Shown piece by piece: positions 7,381 to 11,118 of a stretch of 11,118 nucleotides of DNA. The stretch covers positions 10,714 to 21,831 of the forward strand of contig NHBL01000009.1 in NCBI GenBank assembly GCA_002167465.1, given 5' to 3'. The notes beneath the pieces are model-generated. The model was not told the DNA's origin. It saw only the letters and a program-made list of their open reading frames with translations, and ran no database searches. The stretch is from a bacterium TMED6 (lineage in GTDB: Bacteria > Fidelibacterota > Marinisomatia > SCGC-AAA003-L08 > D37C17). A program made the translations under genes and the position numbers. The first letter of the stretch is position 1. Every line of letters starts with the position of its first letter.

Positions 7381-8078
7381 TGATATAGATACTTTCTTAA
7401 TGTAATCTTAATTGATTCAAAAATAGTTTTTTTAGATAGATTTAAATCTTTTCTCGGAGAATATTTATTTTCATTATGTTGAGCCAAGTTATCTTTAGTA
7501 AAAAAAATTTTAAGATTATTAATATTATTTCTTAAAAGGACATCCATAGAATTTTTATTTTCATAAGGAATAAGTTCATCAATGAGCACATCAGCATTTT
7601 GGGTATTTAGTAAATAACACCATGTGCCGGCATTTACACCTCTTTTTTTTAATGAGTCAGGCTTTACTATAGTTTTAGATATAGGCTTACCAACAAGACC
7701 CTTATAAGACATTCGTAGCATTGTCCAATCTTTTGGTAAATCATTTATATTTAATTTTTTAACTTCATTTTCAAAATTTTTATTTATAACAACATCATCT
7801 TCAAAAATTAAAGCAATATCACATTCTTTATCTTTTTTACAGAATTCCCATAAAGTAACGTGACTTAATAGACATCCTAAACTTCCTGGTTTTTTTGCTT
7901 GAAATTTTTTTGGTAAATATTTTAAATCTTGAAATTTTTTTATATTTACTTTTTTACCATTAATAGCAGGCCATACATCAATATTAACAGAAGATAATTT
8001 ATTGTTTTTAAAAAAGTTGTCTAGCCTAGTTTTTGAAACTTCTTCTGAGCCAATTACATAAGCTTTATTAAAGTTCAT
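7377..8078 (-). CDS. Glycosyltransferase family 25 (LPS/surface glycan biosynthesis type)
   Basis: The 233-residue protein shows the GT25 pattern. It starts with a short strand (KAYVIG) followed by a region where the family binds its nucleotide sugar. GSLGCLLSHVTLWEF (65-79) matches the family's G-x-GC-SH motif, IFEDDVV (91-97) is the acidic metal-binding motif, and GTWCYLLN (151-158) and SMDVLLRN (177-184) match later conserved blocks. GT25 enzymes add sugars, often galactose, to lipooligosaccharide or glycans at the cytoplasmic face of the inner membrane; donor and acceptor cannot be read here. Length is typical. The ATG (complement of 8076-8078) is one base after the proline dehydrogenase stop, so translation is probably coupled; an AAGAGA lies about 9 bases upstream. 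The C-terminus is Lys/Arg-rich (SIKITLRKYLYH), possibly membrane-associating. The TAG stop overlaps the TAA of the convergent upstream gene. Confidence 0.85.
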   Translation of the reverse strand: MNFNKAYVIGSEEVSKTRLDNFFKNNKLSSVNIDVWPAINGKKVNIKKFQDLKYLPKKFQAKKPGSLGCLLSHVTLWEFCKKDKECDIALIFEDDVVINKNFENEVKKLNINDLPKDWTMLRMSYKGLVGKPISKTIVKPDSLKKRGVNAGTWCYLLNTQNADVLIDELIPYENKNSMDVLLRNNINNLKIFFTKDNLAQHNENKYSPRKDLNLSKKTIFESIKITLRKYLYH

Positions 8079-8079
8079 T

Positions 8080-8988
8080 TTAATAATCTCTTTTAGAAAA
8101 AATACTTTTAGCTACGTATTTAGCAATATTTGGATTTTCTTTTAATCTTCTTATAGAATACTCATACCATTGTGGTCCATATGGTAAATAAACTCTAACT
8201 TTAAAATTATTACCTAAGTGTCTTTTAAGCCAACCTTTCATTGGAACTCCGTAAAGAATTTGAAATTCAAAATTTTCTTTAGAAACATTATGTTTATCAA
8301 TAAGCTCATAAAGTTTCTTTGTTAGCTTTAAATCATGAGTAGCAAGGCCAATATAGCTTTTATTTTTAAATGCTAACTCAGCTATTTTTAAATAATTTGT
8401 ATTAATTTCATCGTAAGTCTTATATGCAATTTCTGAATTCTCATTATATATACCTTTACATAACCTAAAATTAATTTTTCTATCCATTAGATTTTCCAGA
8501 TCTGAAAAAGTACGTTTGAGATAAGCTTGAAATACAGTACCAACATTTTTATAATTATTTTGAATTTCTTTGAATGTTTTTATAGTTGCATCAGTAGTAA
8601 AAGAATTTTCCATATCAAATCTAATAAAATTATTGAGTCTATTAGCTTTTTTTACCAACTTAAAAGCATTATCTCTAAAAGTATCTCTATTAATATCTAA
8701 ACCTATATGTGTTGGTTTAACCGATATATTTGATTTTAGATTCTTTTTGTAAATCTTTTCAAGTAGCTCTAAATAAATATTAGTAATATTATTGACTTCA
8801 GATAATTCTTTTACATGTTCACCAAGTAAATCAATTGTTACTTCATAATTTTGTGAGTTAATATATTCCGTTTTATTGATTGCATCATTTATACTTTGTC
8901 CTGCAACATATTTATCTGCTATAATTTTGACCATTTGTTTTGGCAAAATAGGGATGGTGTTGATGATTATATTATTTAATAGACTCAT
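8080..8988 (-). CDS. Proline dehydrogenase, monofunctional (PRODH)
   Basis: This FAD enzyme oxidises L-proline to 1-pyrroline-5-carboxylate and reduces membrane quinone. The 302 residues match the stand-alone bacterial PRODH length (~305), without the P5C dehydrogenase part of PutA. Family landmarks run in order: SVKPTHIGLD (89-98, with the barrel Lys91), FDMENS (124-129), VFQAYLKRT (152-160), RLCKGIYNE (175-183), GLATHD (214-219), FQILYGVPMKG (242-252) and RVYLPYGPQWYEYSIRRLKENPN (265-287). The last holds the RR pair (280-281) that binds the proline carboxylate. Substrate and FAD residues expected from the Thermus/Deinococcus enzymes therefore appear to be present. The start is the ATG at 8986-8988 (complement), with no clear Shine-Dalgarno sequence. 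No P5C dehydrogenase gene lies in the window, so that partner must be elsewhere. It leads a two-gene unit with the glycosyltransferase. Commonly named putA or fadM in different species; symbol left blank. Confidence 0.92.
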   Translation of the reverse strand: MSLLNNIIINTIPILPKQMVKIIADKYVAGQSINDAINKTEYINSQNYEVTIDLLGEHVKELSEVNNITNIYLELLEKIYKKNLKSNISVKPTHIGLDINRDTFRDNAFKLVKKANRLNNFIRFDMENSFTTDATIKTFKEIQNNYKNVGTVFQAYLKRTFSDLENLMDRKINFRLCKGIYNENSEIAYKTYDEINTNYLKIAELAFKNKSYIGLATHDLKLTKKLYELIDKHNVSKENFEFQILYGVPMKGWLKRHLGNNFKVRVYLPYGPQWYEYSIRRLKENPNIAKYVAKSIFSKRDY

Positions 8989-9120
8989 ACTAAAATCTAA
9001 ATTACATATAATTTATAATATTTAACTAAAAAAAATATTTTTTGGTAGATAATCATTGCGTTATCAATCAATAATCCACTAAATTTATAACCTGTTTATG
9101 TTTAAATATTTAAAAAGATA
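8989..9120. promoter_or_regulatory. Divergent intergenic region holding the promoters of proline dehydrogenase (-) and nuo (+)
   Basis: This 132-base, very AT-rich spacer is the only place for the start signals of both flanking operons. Toward nuoA, a TATAAC at 9086-9091 lies 29 bases before the ATG and could be a -10 box, but no properly spaced -35 is visible (TTGCGT at 9056-9061 is too far). On the minus strand, TATTATAAATTATAT-like sequence at about 9005-9022 could hold a -10. A perfect A6-TA-T6 palindrome occupies 9030-9043, and ATCA repeats occur at 9063-9070. No Shine-Dalgarno sequence precedes either start. None of the individual elements is certain. Confidence 0.4.
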
Positions 9121-9540
9121 ATGTATCAAGATTTCTTACCAGTCGCTATATTCATAGGCTTAGCAATAGTATTGCTAGTTGCTCCTCTAATTATTCAATT
9201 TCTCGTTTCACCAAGATTTAATAAAAAAGGTGATAAGTTAGAAATATATGAATGTGGAGAGCTTCCTGAAGGTAGTGCATGGGTACAGTTTAATATAAGA
9301 TTTTATATCATTGCTTTAATATTTATAATATTTGATGTTGAGGTTGTTTTTCTATTCCCATGGGCTGTTGTATTCAAAGAGCTAGGCTTAATTGCATTTG
9401 TAGAGGTTATGATGTTTTTAGGTATTTTGATTGTTGGTTTTGCCTATGTTTGGATGAAAGGCGATTTAGATTGGGTTAAAATGAAATTAAAATATGCATC
9501 AGGTAGATATGCTCATTTGGATGCGAAAGAGAGTAAATAA
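9121..9540 (+). CDS. nuoA: NADH-quinone oxidoreductase subunit A
   Basis: This small membrane subunit of complex I sits at the junction between the quinone-binding peripheral arm and the proton-pumping membrane arm. The 139 residues carry three transmembrane helices (~6-28, 59-81, 88-110). The family motif YECG (43-46) lies in the loop after helix 1, its Cys being the conserved loop cysteine. Helix 2 contains FYIIALIFIIFDVEVVFLFPWA (61-82) with the conserved acidic Asp72 and Glu74. The AWVQFNIRFY form replaces the ARxRFxVRFY common in proteobacteria and mitochondria, consistent with an FCB-like lineage. The C-terminal tail (~28 residues) is hydrophilic. The ATG at 9121 opens the operon; a poor AAAAAGA precedes it. 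The stop is directly followed by the nuoB ATG. Confidence 0.96.
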   Translation: MYQDFLPVAIFIGLAIVLLVAPLIIQFLVSPRFNKKGDKLEIYECGELPEGSAWVQFNIRFYIIALIFIIFDVEVVFLFPWAVVFKELGLIAFVEVMMFLGILIVGFAYVWMKGDLDWVKMKLKYASGRYAHLDAKESK

Positions 9541-10044
9541 ATGAAAGCTTCTGATTTATCAGTACTTAATAAATTTAATAAAGATAATGTAATTGTTGAA
9601 AAGTTAGATACATTAATAAATTGGTCTAGAGCTAATTCACAATGGTATTTTCAATTTGGATTAGCTTGTTGTGCTATTGAAATGATGGCTGCAGCTGGAC
9701 CAAGACATGATTTAGATCGATTTGGTAATATACCAAGAGCATCACCTAGACAGTCAGATGTAATGATAGTTGCTGGTACTGTAACTTTAAAAATGGCGGA
9801 AAGAGTTAAGCGTCTTTATGAGCAGATGTCTGATCCTAAGTATGTTATATCAATGGGAAGCTGTTCAAATAGCGGTGGCCCTTATTGGCAGCATGGTTAT
9901 CATGTCCTAAAGGGGGTAGACTTAGTAGTTCCTGTTGATGTTTATGTTCCTGGTTGTCCTCCTAGGCCTGAAGCTTTAATTCAAGGTATTTTAGAATTAC
10001 AGAAAAAAATTAAATTACAATCTCCATTAGGTAAAGAGGTATAA
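9541..10044 (+). CDS. nuoB: NADH-quinone oxidoreductase subunit B (N2 cluster subunit)
   Basis: This subunit holds the terminal [4Fe-4S] cluster N2, which passes electrons to quinone. All four ligands are present: the adjacent Cys43-Cys44 in LACCAIEMM, Cys108 in [10 protein letters not shown] and Cys139 in [11 protein letters not shown]. The stretch [10 protein letters not shown] (53-62) and [13 protein letters not shown] (68-80) are also standard. The 167 residues match the short bacterial form without an N-terminal targeting extension. The ATG abuts the nuoA stop with no gap, with an AAAGAGAG-type ribosome site inside the end of nuoA, so translation is probably coupled. Confidence 0.97.
   Translation: MKASDLSVLNKFNKDNVIVEKLDTLINWSRANSQWYFQFGLACCAIEMMAAAGPRHDLDRFGNIPRASPRQSDVMIVAGTVTLKMAERVKRLYEQMSDPKYVISMGSCSNSGGPYWQHGYHVLKGVDLVVPVDVYVPGCPPRPEALIQGILELQKKIKLQSPLGKEV
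10033..10040 (+). promoter_or_regulatory. Ribosome binding site that fixes the nuoC TTG start
   Basis: AAAGAGGT within the last codons of nuoB lies six bases before TTG at 10047. It is the best Shine-Dalgarno match in the nuo cluster, and no ATG or GTG in the nuoC frame lies near it, which supports TTG as the true initiator. Confidence 0.65.
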
Positions 10045-10046
10045 GT

Positions 10047-10532
10047 TTGATAATCGAAGATATAGCAAATTTATTAAAAAATAAATATTCAGAATCTATT
10101 GAATACTTAGAAGATGCTAAGTTTATTAAAGTTTCTGCTAGTGATTGGAATGATGTAGCGTTAACAATAAAAAATGAAGATAAATTAAAATTTGATTATT
10201 TAATGTGTATTTCGTCATATGATTGTGGTGATAAAAAGACGTATGGAGTAGCTTACAATTTTAAATCTACTAGCTTAAATCATTATTTGGAAATTAGAAT
10301 AGAAGTTACTGATGAAGATTCTATTCATAGTGTTTCAAGTATTTGGGGTTCTGCTGATTGGCACGAAAGAGAAGCTTATGACATGATGGGAATAAAATTT
10401 GAAAATCATCCTAATTTTAAAAGAATATTGCTTGCTGATGATTGGGAAGGTCATCCTTTAAGAAAAGATTATGATACACCAGAATATTACAGAGGCATGC
10501 CTGTGCCTAAAGACAAAACATATTGGGAATAA
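10047..10532 (+). CDS. nuoC: NADH-quinone oxidoreductase subunit C (30 kDa subunit)
   Basis: This hydrophilic subunit of the complex I peripheral arm packs against NuoD and NuoB. The 161 residues end in the family signature: [18 protein letters not shown] (105-122), then [19 protein letters not shown] (124-142). The N-terminal half is a less conserved alpha/beta region, and the tail [16 protein letters not shown] resembles other short NuoC proteins. It is a free subunit, not the NuoCD fusion of E. coli. The gene starts with TTG, two bases after nuoB, behind a good ribosome binding site. Its TAA shares its last A with the nuoD ATG. Confidence 0.95.
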   Translation: MIIEDIANLLKNKYSESIEYLEDAKFIKVSASDWNDVALTIKNEDKLKFDYLMCISSYDCGDKKTYGVAYNFKSTSLNHYLEIRIEVTDEDSIHSVSSIWGSADWHEREAYDMMGIKFENHPNFKRILLADDWEGHPLRKDYDTPEYYRGMPVPKDKTYWE

Positions 10533-11118
10533 TGTCAAAACAAGATAAAAGTATAATAAAAGCTGAAGAAATGGTCCTTAATATGGGCCCTCAACATCCT
10601 AGTACACATGGTGTTCTTAGATTAAAAATTCGTACTGATGGAGAGATTGTAAGTAAAATTGACCCAATTATGGGATACTTACATAGATGTTTTGAAAAAC
10701 ATTGTGAAAACTTGTCTTATGAACAAGTTGTGCCATTTACTGATAGATGTGATTATTTAGCTTCTATGCACATGAATCACGCATATTCAATTGCAGTAGA
10801 AAAAATGTTAAATATAGAACTACCAGAAAGAGTAGAATATATAAGAGTTATTGTTGCTGAGCTCCAAAGAATTGCTAGTCATTTAGTTGCATGCGGTGTT
10901 TTTGGTTTAGATGTAGGAGCAATTACTCCATTTACTTGGGCGCTTAGAGATAGAGAAAGAATTTTAGACCTATTTGAAATGCTCTGTGGAGCAAGATTAT
11001 TATATAATTATATATGGCCTGGAGGTGTATCGCATGACCTACCTCCAAATTTCATTCAATACACAACAGAATTTTTAGATTATTTTGAACCTATGTTAAA
11101 AGAATTTGATGATATATT
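10532..11118 (+). CDS. nuoD: NADH-quinone oxidoreductase subunit D (49 kDa), 5' part, cut by the window end
   Basis: The frame opens at the ATG at 10532, which overlaps the nuoC stop by one base (TAATG), and runs without a stop to the window edge (195 codons of an expected ~400). NuoD forms the quinone-binding cavity with NuoB. Landmarks are [16 protein letters not shown] (15-30, the loop with quinone-site histidines), DPIMGYLHR (44-52), [11 protein letters not shown] (69-79, with the conserved quinone-site Tyr75), [10 protein letters not shown] and [15 protein letters not shown] (104-118). The [11 protein letters not shown] segment carries two Cys where HRGxEKxxE is common in proteobacteria. 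The hydrogenase-derived fold's C-terminal half lies outside the window. Confidence 0.96.
   Translation, partial: MSKQDKSIIKAEEMVLNMGPQHPSTHGVLRLKIRTDGEIVSKIDPIMGYLHRCFEKHCENLSYEQVVPFTDRCDYLASMHMNHAYSIAVEKMLNIELPERVEYIRVIVAELQRIASHLVACGVFGLDVGAITPFTWALRDRERILDLFEMLCGARLLYNYIWPGGVSHDLPPNFIQYTTEFLDYFEPMLKEFDDI

Noticed and set aside
8570-8752. Open frame of 60 codons on the plus strand
   Set aside because: It is antisense to the proline dehydrogenase gene; the hydrophobic translation is what the complement of Lys/Asn-rich AT-rich codons gives.
9030-9043. AAAAAATATTTTTT palindrome as an intrinsic terminator
   Set aside because: It lies between two divergent starts where no transcript should end, and it has no G+C stem; kept only as a possible regulatory or bendable element.
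1-11118. Mobile element, CRISPR array, toxin-antitoxin or defence system, tRNA or rRNA
   Set aside because: No spaced direct repeats, transposase or integrase motifs, terminal inverted repeats, or RNA gene signatures were seen; nearly every base belongs to a core metabolic or envelope gene.

Overview
The window is a densely packed, AT-rich bacterial segment with ordinary bacterial start and stop usage and almost no spacer DNA. It carries three metabolic modules plus a partial cell-envelope gene. The low G+C content and the style of the complex I subunits (separate nuoC and nuoD, NuoA with an 'AWVQFNIRFY' segment) suggest a marine-type, AT-rich member of the Bacteroidota/Marinimicrobia (FCB) part of the tree. 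That placement is inference from pattern recognition; no rRNA or other decisive marker is present.

Left edge (1-638): the 3' end of a gene whose reading frame stays open to the window boundary. It encodes a protein ending in a series of amphipathic beta-strands and a terminal aromatic residue, as in outer-membrane beta-barrel proteins.

Fatty-acid degradation operon (about 697-7380, + strand): a TetR-family regulator, a FadE-type acyl-CoA dehydrogenase with a long C-terminal extension, a FadA-type thiolase and a FadN-type 3-hydroxyacyl-CoA dehydrogenase/enoyl-CoA hydratase follow each other with gaps of 3, 11 and 25 bases. A six-helix DUF998-like membrane protein follows 6 bases later. Together the three enzymes cover every step of a beta-oxidation cycle. 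The enzyme set resembles the fadN-fadA-fadE set of Bacillus, but in the opposite gene order and joined to its own regulator. An excellent 9-bp-arm inverted repeat sits between a TATAAT box and the regulator's ATG, so autoregulated, ligand-relieved repression is the obvious model.

Minus-strand pair (7377-8988): a monofunctional proline dehydrogenase followed one base later by a family-25 glycosyltransferase. The glycosyltransferase runs tail to tail into the DUF998-like gene, and the two stop codons overlap.

Complex I operon (9121 to the right edge, + strand): nuoA, nuoB, nuoC (TTG start) and the first 195 codons of nuoD, with spacings of 0, +2 and -1 bases. The operon continues beyond the window. 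The 132-bp divergent spacer at 8989-9120 must hold the promoters for both proline dehydrogenase and nuo.

Functionally the neighbourhood links catabolic flavoenzymes that deliver electrons to the quinone pool (acyl-CoA dehydrogenase through ETF, and proline dehydrogenase) and NADH-producing hydroxyacyl-CoA dehydrogenase with the NADH:quinone oxidoreductase. I found no mobile element, RNA gene, CRISPR array or defence system. The most interesting points are the operator-driven fad operon, its uncharacterised membrane partner, and the odd proline dehydrogenase/glycosyltransferase pairing.
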